A DNA stretch of 64,000 bases from Colwellia sp. Arc7-D (GCF_003061515.1 NZ_CP028924.1:620001-684000), one strand, 5' to 3'. Shown: positions 25,435 through 35,790, counted from the first letter of the stretch. A program made the numbers and translations. Notes: a model not told the origin generated them from the sequence alone.

Positions 25435-27798
25435 CTATCGATTTTGCAGTCGATTGTAATCAAACAGTCCAGCTTTGTAAGGGTGTTGTTTTTTATTGTC
25501 TGCGTGCATTGCATCACTATGTTGCCAAAAGTTAGGGTCGGTTCTGCGTATAGCATAGTTGTCCATTAATTTTTGATAGTCTGCTTTTGTAGTTAATGCC
25601 GATACAGAGTTAACGTAGTTATTTAATTGTGACTCGCTAACATTCACGAACACATCAGGGTATGCACCGACCAAGCCGCTAGTCACGGTAATAGTGTCTT
25701 GCTCAGGCAAGCGGTTTTCATCTTCACTTAACAAACTTGTAATATTACTGTGGGCATTATTTCGCAGTACGGAATAATAATGTGTTTGTTCTTTGCCTTG
25801 TATTGATAAAAAGGTGATTTGTGGCATTAAGGTAACGGCACCGCCAACTAAGTGCTGCAATTTAGCGAGCGCTTTACGATGACTTTTTGGGGTACTCTTA
25901 CTGGCCAAATTATTATCAGTGACTAATACCGGGTTAACTTTTTGTTTTAATAACTGATACAACTCCTGTTTAGGCTGTTCAGTTTGATAATGTATTCCTG
26001 AAGGTTGAGAAAACAATTTATGTGGTGCCATCAAATATTCTTTTTGGCTGTCTGACACGCCTTGATACCATTTGTTTAGTTCAGTTTTTCGGGTTTCAGG
26101 TGGCAATAATGCAAGAAAGTTAAACTCACCTTCGATACGCAAAAAGTCCATATATAAGCGGGTATTTAATTGGTGACCTATATTGCCATAAACATCAAAA
26201 CCAGCAGCTAATAAGTAGTGAATACGTTCTAACAAGCCATAGTCAATTACCCAAGATGTTTGAGGAGGGCGACCGACTAATCCTTTAACCACGGTTGCAG
26301 AATCAATATGTCGGAAAATAGTTAATGCTGCATTAGTATTGTCACCATCACCTGCCCAAATTTGATCAGTCGTTAAATGTTCGCCGTTAGGAAATGCTGT
26401 ATTCATTCTTGTGGCTTTATTGTGCATATACGAACGCTGAAGTTTAGAGTACTTCAACCAATTAGTAATAACATAGGCATTGCTTTCAGCAGCAGAAGGT
26501 AAGGCTAATTTATCTTGCTGCTCGTTATAAAATGCAGAGTGATCTTTGGCATTTTTCTCATTTGGATTAACGAAGAATACCCAAAAGTGATCGTTAATTA
26601 CATTTAATGCGACTTGCCCTCTGCAAACCGGACTCTTAATGAAATTCATGATGGTAAATTCGGCTTCTTCTAGCAAAAACTTATAACGTGAAATAGAAGG
26701 TATTGCCTCAAAAGCTTTAAAAGGGTTTGAAGCGACTTCTGGCTGGTATGAAGGTAAAGCTTCTACTTGATAGTTATCTTGAAAAAATAACTGCGTAAAT
26801 GTTATTAAGCGGTCATTATTTAATGCATACGGCATATGTGTTTTTTCTAATATGCTGCCTTGCTCGCGCCATAAGCGATAATAAACTCGCTCTACACCAG
26901 GATCATCATAAGGTCGACGGGTAGCAATAATATCGATAGGTTGGCCGGGCGGTGTTCGAGAACGTACGACTTTAAAGAATTCGCCGGCAGGTAATTCAGA
27001 GAAATAAAGGTGGGCGATAAACCAATGTTCATATAAATATCGACTGACCAGTTTTTCTTTTAATGAGTCACCGTTTAGGTAGTTTTCCCAAGTGGCTATT
27101 TGGTTAATATAATGATCAGTTAATGGCGGTAGTGGTGCCATTTTTGCACCGTTACGCAGCCAATCCTGCAAAATTTTATCTTCAGGTTTTGACAGTGCAG
27201 GTAAGCCAAACGGCATACCCCAATCTGGATAGTTTTGGACATAATTTTCTATTTCAACGTCTGTTGGACATTGTTGTTCTCTATCTAACGAGAAGTTAAA
27301 TTGCTTAGGTAGTATTTTACCCGCAGGTAACGGGTGTTGTTGTTTAAGCGAGAGTAATCTCGACATAACACTTGCTTGCTGATTAAGTGCTGGCGATTGT
27401 TGACGCTCGTTAAGCACGCCATAAAACCCGTTGTTTCGCCATGCTTGAGTGCTGTCATTATCTACAAATAAGCGTTGTGGTGTCGCGGCCAATAATCGGG
27501 TGCCGTCATACACTAACTCTTTGTTTGCTCCTCGGTCTATACCTTGTGGCGATGATAGTTTTAACTGACAAGGGGCGTCGTAACAACCGTGGCAAACAAC
27601 ACATCGCTGTTCAATAATTGGCTGTACTTCATCATGATAAAATTCAGCTTGAGCGGAATTATTTACGACCATACGTGCTTGAGGTTCAGCAATGCCGAAC
27701 AGATCATCAAATTGGCTATTGGCGATCATGGCACATCCACCCAAAATAACGAGAATGAATATCAGTAAAACAGGTTTTGACTTGGGAGAAAGTTGCAT
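25435..27798 (-). CDS. cti: fatty acid cis/trans isomerase (periplasmic haem lipoprotein)
   Basis: A 787-residue enzyme that turns cis double bonds of membrane phospholipid fatty acids into trans, which stiffens the membrane under solvent, heat or salt stress. The N-terminus has a lipobox (ILGGC, Cys22), so it is probably anchored in a membrane facing the periplasm. The haem motif CVVCH lies at 66-70 and is followed by GCYDAPCQLKLSSP, typical for Cti. Further family stretches are WGMPFGLPALS, FSELPAGEFFKVVRSRTPPG and WVIDYGLLERIHYLLAAGFDVYG, here cut to short pieces. The length is normal for the family. It is a single-gene unit with its own terminator. The enzyme needs no new lipid synthesis and is usually active all the time. 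Confidence 0.93.
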   Translation of the reverse strand: MQLSPKSKPVLLIFILVILGGCAMIANSQFDDLFGIAEPQARMVVNNSAQAEFYHDEVQPIIEQRCVVCHGCYDAPCQLKLSSPQGIDRGANKELVYDGTRLLAATPQRLFVDNDSTQAWRNNGFYGVLNERQQSPALNQQASVMSRLLSLKQQHPLPAGKILPKQFNFSLDREQQCPTDVEIENYVQNYPDWGMPFGLPALSKPEDKILQDWLRNGAKMAPLPPLTDHYINQIATWENYLNGDSLKEKLVSRYLYEHWFIAHLYFSELPAGEFFKVVRSRTPPGQPIDIIATRRPYDDPGVERVYYRLWREQGSILEKTHMPYALNNDRLITFTQLFFQDNYQVEALPSYQPEVASNPFKAFEAIPSISRYKFLLEEAEFTIMNFIKSPVCRGQVALNVINDHFWVFFVNPNEKNAKDHSAFYNEQQDKLALPSAAESNAYVITNWLKYSKLQRSYMHNKATRMNTAFPNGEHLTTDQIWAGDGDNTNAALTIFRHIDSATVVKGLVGRPPQTSWVIDYGLLERIHYLLAAGFDVYGNIGHQLNTRLYMDFLRIEGEFNFLALLPPETRKTELNKWYQGVSDSQKEYLMAPHKLFSQPSGIHYQTEQPKQELYQLLKQKVNPVLVTDNNLASKSTPKSHRKALAKLQHLVGGAVTLMPQITFLSIQGKEQTHYYSVLRNNAHSNITSLLSEDENRLPEQDTITVTSGLVGAYPDVFVNVSESQLNNYVNSVSALTTKADYQKLMDNYAIRRTDPNFWQHSDAMHADNKKQHPYKAGLFDYNRLQNR

Positions 27799-28077
27799 AT
27801 CAGCGCTAACACTTATAGGTTGATGAAATGTGACTATAAAGGCTGCATATTATAAACGAAATGACAGGCTCAAAGCTATCACTCTGTTATGACTTGAATA
27901 ACCTGTTAAATAGATACGGAGCGATCATACATTTAGATCAGTAAGCCTCGGTGTTACACAGATAAGTATTTTCTATTTTTAAGTCTAAGAGTTAAGCCAT
28001 GGCTAGCAAAGGGGCTTTTATCAAGGTAGAGTTGTTCTAGTTTTATTGATGACTTAGCCACTAAAAAGTGAACGCAA

Positions 28078-28860
28078 ATGACCCTTGAAAAATTTACAAA
28101 CGCAGCTCAACAATTCTTAGCACGTAGAGTCTCAGGTACCAAAGCTTATAGTTTAGCTGAAGCTTTAACCCCTCATTCTATTGATGAAGCGTTATCGATC
28201 CAACAAGCCATAATTAAGCTTCGCCCTGATAATGTTGCCGGCTGGAAATGCCTATTACCTTTAGCTGAAGACAAGCTTATTATCGCGCCTATTTTTAGCG
28301 AAACGATGCAAGAGGGAGAGCAATGTTGGTTAATGCAAGATAATAGCAAAGTGCGAATTGAGCCTGAAATTGCCTTTGTTTTGGCTCATGATTTACCCGC
28401 ACGCGATGAAGATTATTCTGAAGCAGAAATCAACGCGGCTATTGGCAGTTGTCATATGGCATTAGAATTAATACAAAGTCGCTTTGCCGATGACTCAGAC
28501 GTGACATTTCTTGAACGCTTAGCTGATTGTTTAGTTAATCAAGGCTTATTTTTAGGCCCTACAATTGATAAGTCCGTGGCATTCTCAGCAGATAAGTTTC
28601 AAATATCAATTAAACAGTATGAAGAAAGCGGTGAGGTTAACGAGCAGATATTTAATGGCGTGCATCCTAACCCGTTACCGCAATTACCCGTTTATTGGGC
28701 GATAAACTATATGACAAAACGAGGCACGAGCTTTAAAAAAGGTGAAGCCTTTACAACAGGATCATATGCAGGGGTTGTAGAGTTAGATTTTGATAAAAAC
28801 ACCGACATTGATTATGCCGGTGTTGGTAACTTTAGGGTTGTATTTAAAGAACTTTTTTAA
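28078..28860 (+). CDS. 2-keto-4-pentenoate hydratase / FAH-fold protein
   Basis: A 260-residue protein of the fumarylacetoacetate hydrolase superfamily, hydratase branch (MhpD/DmpE-like). Visible family features are a helical N-terminus, NVAGWKCLLP, the metal-binding stretch RIEPEIAFVLAHDLP, CHMALELIQSRF and near the end KGEAFTTGSYAGVVEL. Members hydrate 2-hydroxypenta-2,4-dienoates or decarboxylate related keto acids in the breakdown of aromatic rings. No other ring-breakdown genes are near, so the substrate is open. It is read towards the AEC transporter, which is on the other strand. Confidence 0.82.
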   Translation: MTLEKFTNAAQQFLARRVSGTKAYSLAEALTPHSIDEALSIQQAIIKLRPDNVAGWKCLLPLAEDKLIIAPIFSETMQEGEQCWLMQDNSKVRIEPEIAFVLAHDLPARDEDYSEAEINAAIGSCHMALELIQSRFADDSDVTFLERLADCLVNQGLFLGPTIDKSVAFSADKFQISIKQYEESGEVNEQIFNGVHPNPLPQLPVYWAINYMTKRGTSFKKGEAFTTGSYAGVVELDFDKNTDIDYAGVGNFRVVFKELF

Positions 28861-28907
28861 CCATAGTCAGATAATAAAGCATTGAGATGAAGTTGATTTA
28901 AGCTTAT

Positions 28908-29864
28908 TTAAATCAACTCAAAAGTCTTTAACATTGCTAAGCCAAAACTGACGGTAAATAAAGAAGCCACCGTACTCATTACAATAATATTAGCGGCTAA
29001 GGTTTCATTGCCCTTCATCGCTTTCACCATAATGTAACTTGCCGCCGCTGTTGGTGTACTTGACATCAAGAACACTATGCCTAAATCCATTTTTGAAAAA
29101 CCACTGAGATATGCGATATAGGTAATGATAATCGGCGAGACGATTAATTTAGCGATAACGGCGATTGTAGCAACGGTTTTAGTATCTTTCATATCAGCAA
29201 ACGACAAACTAGCACCAATACAGAGAAGCGCAACGGGTAAGGTTAACTGGCTTAAATAATCACCTGTTTGCATTATTACTGGGTGTACAGGTATGTGCAG
29301 CAAATTAATCATAATACCGAGTACAATACCGATGATTAATGGATTTTTAGTCATGCTAATGATCATCGAGAAAAGATTAAGTTTTTTGTCGGTTAATGTT
29401 GTCGTTAGGGTGTAAATAGACAGAATGTTGTACACCAATGACAGTATCGACATAACAATTGACGCTTTAGCAATACCCGCATCACCATATAAATTTACAC
29501 AAAGTGCTAAACCTACAATAGCTAAATTTCCGCGAAATGCGCCTTGGACATAAACCCCTTTATCACGAGGGTTTTTCACGAAAATACTCGCGGTTAATGT
29601 TAGTAGTATAAACACCAAAAAGGTTGATAATGACGCATTTGCAATGGTGACAGGGTCAAAAACCGTTGCAATATCGGTTCTTATCATGCTCATACCAAGT
29701 AGTATCGGGAGTGATATTTTAAACACCAATATTGACGCTTGATCAACAAAGGCTTGGCCAATAATGCCATAGTATTTAAGTATACCACCGAGCACTACCA
29801 TCATAAAAATAGGGCCAGTGACAGCGAACGAAAAGTTAAGCGTTGATAGAAATTCAGTTAGCAC
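28908..29864 (-). CDS. AEC-family transporter
   Basis: A 318-residue inner-membrane protein with about ten hydrophobic segments in two halves of five. The family pattern is clear: GPIFMMVVLGGILKYYG at the start, GNLAIVGLALCVNLYGD, LLCIGASLSF and SSTPTAAASYIMVKAM in the second half. AEC proteins export or take up small carboxylates; bacterial examples include malonate and malate carriers. The start is a GTG at 29864, with TGAG seven bases upstream; no ATG occurs until residue 21. The neighbour on the other strand handles keto acids, so an organic acid is a reasonable guess but unproven. Confidence 0.85.
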   Translation of the reverse strand: MLTEFLSTLNFSFAVTGPIFMMVVLGGILKYYGIIGQAFVDQASILVFKISLPILLGMSMIRTDIATVFDPVTIANASLSTFLVFILLTLTASIFVKNPRDKGVYVQGAFRGNLAIVGLALCVNLYGDAGIAKASIVMSILSLVYNILSIYTLTTTLTDKKLNLFSMIISMTKNPLIIGIVLGIMINLLHIPVHPVIMQTGDYLSQLTLPVALLCIGASLSFADMKDTKTVATIAVIAKLIVSPIIITYIAYLSGFSKMDLGIVFLMSSTPTAAASYIMVKAMKGNETLAANIIVMSTVASLFTVSFGLAMLKTFELI

Positions 29865-30142
29865 ATTTAGCTCAGTTATTTAGATTAAAACAAGGCTACA
29901 CTCAAACTAACATATTTAACTAGGTTAACTTGTGTATAGCTTTGCAGTTTAGCGATTAACATGGAGGTAAATCAATAACTTTGATTACTTTGCTTTATAA
30001 ATTAGATTCATTTTCACGATTATTGATATGAAATATTGCATGATACAAAGGCAGTAAAGCTCAAGCTTAAAAGGGTTACATTGTGAAACGAGCAATATTA
30101 TGATGATTCGGTATAATGAACTAAATAATAGAGGGCAAAATT

Positions 30143-30640
30143 ATGATGAAATTTATTACATGCTTATTAAGTTTAACTGTTGTTACGTTTTCAATAACGG
30201 CGGTAGAAGCCGCGCAAGTTGAAGTTAAGTGGACAAATCCAGAAAAATACACGGATGTTGATTCAGCTGAAGGGCACAGACAAAAATTTAAAGAGCGCAC
30301 GTTTAAAAACTTGGAAGCGCATTTTTCTAAATTAGCTGAAAAGTTACCCGAGCAACAGAAATTAATTTTTGAAGTGACCAATTTAGATTTAGCTGGTGAT
30401 ATTAATTACGGCATAAAGCGTGTTCGTATTATAAAAGATATATTTTCCCCTCGAATGAAGTTTAGTTACGAGTTACTAAATGCTGATAATACTGTGGTTA
30501 AACGTGATGATGTTTCGCTGCACGATATGGGATTTTTAACGCATAGCAGCCTAAAATACCGTAATGAAAGCTTAAGTTATGAAAAAAAGATGTTTGATGA
30601 TTGGTTTAAAAAAACCTTTGAAAATAACATGAAGAAATAA
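30143..30640 (+). CDS. DUF3016 exported protein
   Basis: A 165-residue periplasmic protein with a signal peptide cut near VEAAQ. The family stretch begins VEVKWTNPEKYTDVDSA and continues LEAHFSKLAEKLPEQQKL, FEVTNLDLAGDINYG and FSYELLNADNTVVKR. DUF3016 proteins are common in Alteromonadales and have no known function; the mature part alternates strands and helices. The ATG at 30143 has GAGGG eight bases upstream. A strong terminator follows at once, so this is a single-gene unit. Confidence 0.85.
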   Translation: MMKFITCLLSLTVVTFSITAVEAAQVEVKWTNPEKYTDVDSAEGHRQKFKERTFKNLEAHFSKLAEKLPEQQKLIFEVTNLDLAGDINYGIKRVRIIKDIFSPRMKFSYELLNADNTVVKRDDVSLHDMGFLTHSSLKYRNESLSYEKKMFDDWFKKTFENNMKK

Positions 30641-30657
30641 ATATATTTTAACAACAT

Positions 30658-30687
30658 AAAAAAACGCAGCTTAGCTGCGTTTTTTTA
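30658..30687. terminator. bidirectional terminator after the DUF3016 gene
   Basis: A run of A, CGCAGCT, a single T, AGCTGCG and a run of T. The two converging genes end 18 bases to the left and 15 bases to the right, so it serves both. Confidence 0.9.
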
Positions 30688-30701
30688 TCGAGACAGAAAG
30701 T

Positions 30702-30998
30702 TTAACTGTGCTCTAATTTAGCTAATACGGTAAATAATTGCTCAATTTTTTTTACAATATCAATCAGTGTGTTTTGGTCTGAGGTTTTTTGCCAAAAAAT
30801 TAAATCATTCGCTACTTCTTCAACATAAGGTTGAAAAGTATTCGCAGAACATTTAAAACCTGCATCTTCAGTGAATATGGCTGCAAACCCAGCCTGTTTT
30901 GCTTCTCGTAATGTCGTTAACGTGGCGTCAGCTGCGAGTGACTTTTTTAAAATTATCGAAATATTTTCGATTAGTTGCTTGTGTACGGCTTCGCTCAT
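30702..30998 (-). CDS. conserved hypothetical protein
   Basis: A 98-residue soluble, mostly helical protein. Features are an N-terminal helix (KQLIENISIILKKSLAAD), a middle AGFAAIFTEDAGFKCSA and a C-terminal helix (VKKIEQLFTVLAKLEH). Similar small proteins occur in Shewanella and Alteromonas relatives without an assigned role. It is read leftwards and converges on the DUF3016 gene at a shared terminator. I do not recognise a functional motif. Confidence 0.6.
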   Translation of the reverse strand: MSEAVHKQLIENISIILKKSLAADATLTTLREAKQAGFAAIFTEDAGFKCSANTFQPYVEEVANDLIFWQKTSDQNTLIDIVKKIEQLFTVLAKLEHS

Positions 30999-31173
30999 AA
31001 TGACTTATTTTCAGTTTGTGTATTCAATGGCGCTATTATGCCAAATTGATTTAGATTTTGTTAGTCTCTAGTGTAATTTTATGTTGTTAGTATTACCAGT
31101 AACGAGTGCCACCTTACTCTAATGCGCGTTGCCTCATTTTTGCTTATAATTCGCTATATTTTAAATGTCAGTG

Positions 31174-32202
31174 TTATGCCAAATTAATCGGTGTTTTGTT
31201 GGCTTCTCCAGCAATTTCTCTAACAAGTTTTGGCATTAAATAACCCGGCAAAATTGCCATAAGTTCCAAGGTAATATTTTTTGCCTCTGCTTCTGTTAAA
31301 TCAAAATGGGCCACGCCTTGCACTTTATCAAATAAATGTAAGTAATATGGCTGAATGCCAACATCAAACAAACGCTCGCTTAATTGAGCTAAGGTATTGG
31401 CGTTGTTGTTAATTCCTTTTAATAAAACACTTTGATTAAAGAGAGGAATGCGCGCTTTTATTAAAGGCTCAATAGCATCAGCTACGTTTTCGTCGATTTC
31501 ATTCGCATGATTTACATGAAAAACAATCACAGGTTTAAGTCGAGTGGTTTTCAGTGTATGTACCAATGCAGGTGTTATTCGCTGTGGTATAACTATTGGT
31601 AAACGAGTGTGGATACGTAAGCGCGAAATATGCGGGATTTTTTCTATTTCTGTAATAAGCCATTGCAGGTGTTCATCGCTAGCCATTAAGGGGTCGCCAC
31701 CGCTGAAAATAACTTCGTTAATTTCGGTATGTTGTTGAATATAGACCAGTGCTTGTTGCCAACGTGCTTTATTTGGACTGTTATCCGCATAAGGAAAATG
31801 GCGGCGAAAACAATAACGACAATTAACCGCACAACCCGTTTTTACCATCATTAATACCCGGTGTTTATATTTATGCAGTAATCCCGGTGCCACAGTGTCA
31901 TGTTCTTCTAATGGATCTTCGTTATATCCGTCAGTTATCGAAAACTCTGCATCTAAGGGCATCACTTGTTTTAAAATTGGGTCGTTAATGTCGCCTTTTT
32001 TAATGCGAGACATTAAGGGGCGCGGCACACGCACCGGAAATAGTTTACGCGCTGCAAAGTGATGTTGGTAATCTTCTGGTGAAATATCCACCAACTCTAA
32101 CAAGGTTTTAGGATCGGTAATCACATTTGCTAATTCTTTTTGCCAAGAAGTGTGCAATCTATCACTGATTTGGGTTATTATTTGCGGCATTTCTATATTC
32201 AA
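31174..32202 (-). CDS. epmB: EF-P beta-lysylation protein (lysine 2,3-aminomutase-like)
   Basis: A 342-residue radical SAM enzyme that converts lysine to (R)-beta-lysine for attachment to elongation factor P by EpmA. The iron-sulfur cluster cysteines are Cys124, Cys128 and Cys131 (KTGCAVNCRYCFRRHFPYA), and EVIFSGGDPLM is the usual SAM-binding stretch. It is shorter than clostridial lysine aminomutase, as EpmB is. I use a TTG at 32202 because AAAGG lies seven bases before it; an ATG at 32190 has no ribosome binding site. It is read away from efp, its target, with only 46 bases between the two starts. EpmA is not in the window. Confidence 0.93.
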   Translation of the reverse strand: MNIEMPQIITQISDRLHTSWQKELANVITDPKTLLELVDISPEDYQHHFAARKLFPVRVPRPLMSRIKKGDINDPILKQVMPLDAEFSITDGYNEDPLEEHDTVAPGLLHKYKHRVLMMVKTGCAVNCRYCFRRHFPYADNSPNKARWQQALVYIQQHTEINEVIFSGGDPLMASDEHLQWLITEIEKIPHISRLRIHTRLPIVIPQRITPALVHTLKTTRLKPVIVFHVNHANEIDENVADAIEPLIKARIPLFNQSVLLKGINNNANTLAQLSERLFDVGIQPYYLHLFDKVQGVAHFDLTEAEAKNITLELMAILPGYLMPKLVREIAGEANKTPINLA

Positions 32203-32248
32203 TTTTTAACCTTTACGTTTTCTACGTGAACGAGCGAGCATAATAATT

Positions 32249-32818
32249 ATGGCTAATTTTAGCACTAACCAGTTCAAAGCTGGACTTAAATTAATGATTG
32301 ATGGTGAACCTTGTAACATTATCGATAATGAAATCGTAAAACCAGGTAAAGGGCAAGCATTCAACCGCATTAAAATTCGTAAGTTAATATCTGGCAAGGT
32401 ATTAGAGAAAACTTATAAATCTGGTGAGAGTGTTGAAGGCGCTGATGTTATGGATTCAGAGCTAGGCTATTTATATGCTGATGGTGAGTTCTGGCATTTT
32501 ATGAATAATGAAACATTTGAGCAAATTGCTGCTGATGAAAAAGCAGTTGGCGATGTGGCAAAATGGTTAGCAGAAGGTGATGTATGTACTATTACTTTTT
32601 GGGATGGCAATCCAATTTCAGTTGATCCACCAAACTTTGTTGAATTAGAAATTACTGAAACTGATCCTGGCCTTAAAGGCGATACAGCAGGTACTGGCGG
32701 CAAACCAGCAACATTGGTTACAGGTGCGGTAGTGCGTGTACCATTATTTGTGCAAATAGGTGATGTGGTGAAAGTTGATACGCGTTCGGGTGATTATGTA
32801 TCACGTGCAAGTAAATAA
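32249..32818 (+). CDS. efp: elongation factor P
   Basis: A 189-residue translation factor that relieves ribosome stalling at consecutive prolines. The first domain has the modification loop [12 protein letters not shown] with Lys34, the residue that receives beta-lysine. The two OB-like domains follow to the end ([15 protein letters not shown]). The length is standard. It is divergent from epmB and followed by a strong terminator. Confidence 0.97.
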   Translation: MANFSTNQFKAGLKLMIDGEPCNIIDNEIVKPGKGQAFNRIKIRKLISGKVLEKTYKSGESVEGADVMDSELGYLYADGEFWHFMNNETFEQIAADEKAVGDVAKWLAEGDVCTITFWDGNPISVDPPNFVELEITETDPGLKGDTAGTGGKPATLVTGAVVRVPLFVQIGDVVKVDTRSGDYVSRASK

Positions 32819-32862
32819 CGCTTTATCATCAATCTAACGTTAATGTAGAAGTTAGATAAACT

Positions 32863-32890
32863 AAAAAGCTCACTTTTTGTGAGCTTTTTT
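32863..32890. terminator. terminator after efp
   Basis: AAAAAGCTCAC and GTGAGCTTTTT form an 11-base stem around five T, with a T-run on both sides of reading. It lies 45 bases after efp and 18 bases after the converging DUF4389 gene. Confidence 0.9.
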
Positions 32891-32908
32891 GTCTTTATCG
32901 ATCAAGGA

Positions 32909-33250
32909 TTATACCTGTTCTGCAGGAGGCACTTGTGAGGTGCGCCCGTCAGGCCAATCTGAGAATGGGAATGGGTAAGACTCTGAGTTAATCGTTAAAA
33001 ATTGATTAATTTGGTAAGTATAACTGTTTAAGCTTTGCCCAAACCTTACTAACTGACTGTTAGGCTTTTGGCTAAATAACAGCGTGATAAATTGTACAAT
33101 AGCGATAAGGGTAATAAAAAGTCGAATAAAACCGCTAATAAAGCCAAAGCACAACATGGCTAAACCGCGTTGCCAAATACCTGGATTTTTCCATGAGTTG
33201 TTCGTGGCTTTATCTTCGCCAAATAATTCGTTTTCTAGATCTGCTCTCAT
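32909..33250 (-). CDS. DUF4389 membrane protein
   Basis: A 113-residue inner-membrane protein. The start is the ATG at 33250 (MRADLENELFGED), with GGAG six to seven bases upstream; the longer open frame has no such signal. After the polar N-terminus comes WQRGLAMLCFGFISGFIRLFI and a second hydrophobic run (LIAIVQFITLLFS), then NSQLVRFGQSLNSYTYQINQFL and a tail ending with SYPFPFSDWPDG. These stretches are typical for DUF4389, whose function is unknown. It converges on efp. Confidence 0.85.
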   Translation of the reverse strand: MRADLENELFGEDKATNNSWKNPGIWQRGLAMLCFGFISGFIRLFITLIAIVQFITLLFSQKPNSQLVRFGQSLNSYTYQINQFLTINSESYPFPFSDWPDGRTSQVPPAEQV

Positions 33251-33415
33251 AAGTAACTCCAATACTGTATTAATGCTGATATCTACTTTATTGTGTGCAA
33301 AGTCGAAGCCAATATTTATATACTTATTTATCAATAAATTAACTTTTATCTATTTTATCTCTGTAGTTAATGTAATGACTATTTAGTGAAAAGCACTAAT
33401 TTTAGATAAAAAAGT

Positions 33416-33439
33416 AAAAAGCCTGCAATGGCAGGCTTT
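33416..33439 (-). terminator. terminator of the DPP IV-type gene
   Basis: AAAGCCTGC and GCAGGCTTT pair around AATG; leftwards the stem is followed by TTTTTAC. It lies 45 bases after the stop of the peptidase gene. Confidence 0.85.
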
Positions 33440-33483
33440 AGTAAAGTATTCATTTTAATATACGGGCTTAAATACCAATTAAG

Positions 33484-35790
33484 TTACTTTAAATGTTCAT
33501 TAAAATAATTTGTCATCATGGTTTTTAAATGCAAAGTAGTACCTTCTCCTTCACGAATACCGTGGCTGCGATTGGGGTATGACATAAAGTCAAACTGGCG
33601 GTTATGCTTTATTAATTCATTAATTAAACGTTCAGTACCTTGGTAATGTACGTTATCGTCACCCGTACCATGAACAAGCAATAGCTTGCCTTGTAGATTC
33701 TTCGCATGCGTTATAGGAGAGCCTTGCTTATACCCTTCGGCATAATCTGATAATAATCCTGAATAGCGCTCTTGATAAATACTGTCGTATAGGCGTTGAT
33801 CAGCCACAGGAGCTAACGATATGCCTACTTTATATAATTGAGGATAACGAAATAACATATTTAAGGTCATTGAGCCGCCACCTGAATGACCCCAAATACC
33901 TACACGGTCTAAATCAATATAAGACCAACGCTCAGCCATGGCTTTAAGCGCGTCAGCTTGATCCCGTGAAGATAAAATACCTACGGCGCCATAAATAGAC
34001 TTACGCCATTCTCGGCCTTTAGGAGCGGGTGTGCCGCGATTATCAATTGAAGCGACAATAAAGCCTTGCTCGGTCAACATTTGATCCCAAAAGTAAGCAT
34101 TGCCGCGCCATTTATCTTGTGCTGTTTGTCCTGCAGGTTCGCCGTAAACATAGAAAATAATAGGGTACTCTTTACTAGCATCAAAGTCGGCAGGGCGCAT
34201 GATATAACCGTCAAGCACTACACCGTCTTGTGCCGTTACTTGAAAGAACTCATGTTGAGGTTTTGCTAACACAGCCAATTGCTCATTGAGTTTTTTATTG
34301 CCCATTAATAAATGCTTACTTTGATGTGCTTCGACTTTAATTAACTGTTTTTGGCTTGGTTGAGCAAAGCTTGAGTGTGTATGAATCGCCCATTGCCCAT
34401 CGGGCGACATTTGGTAACGATTTGAGCCTGAATATTGCTCAGGTGTTATACGTTGGTTTGATAATGAACCATCAAGTTTGCTGCGATATAAATACCGCTG
34501 AGCTACATTGTTAGGTGACGCTATAAAATATATCCAGCCGTTTTTCTCGTCAATCGTTTGTAGGTCTGTAATATCAAATTCGCCAGGAGTTAAGTTCACC
34601 ATAGTTGAACCATCACGAGATACTTTGTAGATGTGTCGCCAACCACTTCGCTCGCTTTTCCAAATAAAGTCAGTACCATTTTCTAGCCATTTAGCATCAT
34701 CGTAAAAGTCTAAAAAGGTTTCTTCTTGCTCAGTAAGTATTAGATCTACTGCACCAGTATTGATATTGGTGAGATAAAGTTTATTTGTATCTTGTTTACG
34801 GTTAACGTGCTGAATTAATACTTGCTCAGAATTACCCGACCAGTTCATGCGTGGTACGTACATTTCGCGTGAATTATTAGGCAGTTTTGCCCATGTGGTT
34901 TTAGCACTTTTTACATTAACAATACCAATTTTAGCCAAAGCATTTTCTTCGCCTACCTTTGGATACGGAAATGTCGTTAACGTAGGATAAAGCTCGTCAG
35001 TGTTGTTTATCATGATAAAGTCTTTACTGCCGCTAGTGTCTAGCTGCCAATAAGCAATGCTTTTACCATCGGGGCTCCAACGAAAACCATCTCGGATTGA
35101 AAATTCTTCTTCGTAAACCCAGTCAAACAAACCATTAATAAGACCATTGCCGGCATCAAAAGTTAATTGCGTAATATTGTTGTTTTTAATCGTTTCAACA
35201 TAAATATTGTTATCAACGACATAAGCGACTTTTTTACCATCGGGTGAAAATTTGGCAAACATTAAGCTGCTTTCTTTTACTGCTTTACCGCCTAATTGAA
35301 TCAGCTTATTTGTTAACAGGTTTAATATCCAATAATCACCACGGCTTTTTGAACGCCATACTTTTTTACTGTTGGTATAAATAAGCACTTGCGAGCGGTC
35401 GTCTGACCAAAGGTAATTATCAATTGATAAGGGCGTTTCTTTGTTACTTGGGATGAGTTGTTCTGCAAAAATAAGCACTTGACGATCTAGTGAGTTTGGA
35501 TCATAAAAAACAATGTCTTCACCAACATTTGTAGTCTGCTCTGAGTCTGTTTCGCCAATTGCTGCTTTGTTAGATTTTTCAATCGCGGTATAACCACTTC
35601 CATCGGCTAACCAACGAATTTGTCCAAGCCACTGTGAGCTAAATTCACTCTCTTCATAAATACGTTCTAGGGTTAAAGGCACTGTAGTTACACTTTTAGT
35701 TGTGGCCTGCTCATTGGTACTTTGGCAAGCAATTAATGAGATTGAAATGGTCGTTAAAGCACCCCAACGCAAGAATTTATTTATAAACAT
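33484..35790 (-). CDS. dipeptidyl-peptidase IV-type S9 lipoprotein
   Basis: A 768-residue exported serine peptidase that removes dipeptides, usually X-Pro, from peptide N-termini. The N-terminus has a lipobox (ISLIAC, Cys22). The beta-propeller (about 60-500) contains DWVYEEEF at 223-230, the double-glutamate motif that holds the substrate N-terminus in DPP IV. The hydrolase domain has Ser636 (GHSGGG), Asp711 or Asp712 (HGTGDDNVH) and His743 (RSHGI). The length is normal. It is a single-gene unit and probably serves peptide use, which is common in Colwellia and its relatives. Confidence 0.93.
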   Translation of the reverse strand: MFINKFLRWGALTTISISLIACQSTNEQATTKSVTTVPLTLERIYEESEFSSQWLGQIRWLADGSGYTAIEKSNKAAIGETDSEQTTNVGEDIVFYDPNSLDRQVLIFAEQLIPSNKETPLSIDNYLWSDDRSQVLIYTNSKKVWRSKSRGDYWILNLLTNKLIQLGGKAVKESSLMFAKFSPDGKKVAYVVDNNIYVETIKNNNITQLTFDAGNGLINGLFDWVYEEEFSIRDGFRWSPDGKSIAYWQLDTSGSKDFIMINNTDELYPTLTTFPYPKVGEENALAKIGIVNVKSAKTTWAKLPNNSREMYVPRMNWSGNSEQVLIQHVNRKQDTNKLYLTNINTGAVDLILTEQEETFLDFYDDAKWLENGTDFIWKSERSGWRHIYKVSRDGSTMVNLTPGEFDITDLQTIDEKNGWIYFIASPNNVAQRYLYRSKLDGSLSNQRITPEQYSGSNRYQMSPDGQWAIHTHSSFAQPSQKQLIKVEAHQSKHLLMGNKKLNEQLAVLAKPQHEFFQVTAQDGVVLDGYIMRPADFDASKEYPIIFYVYGEPAGQTAQDKWRGNAYFWDQMLTEQGFIVASIDNRGTPAPKGREWRKSIYGAVGILSSRDQADALKAMAERWSYIDLDRVGIWGHSGGGSMTLNMLFRYPQLYKVGISLAPVADQRLYDSIYQERYSGLLSDYAEGYKQGSPITHAKNLQGKLLLVHGTGDDNVHYQGTERLINELIKHNRQFDFMSYPNRSHGIREGEGTTLHLKTMMTNYFNEHLK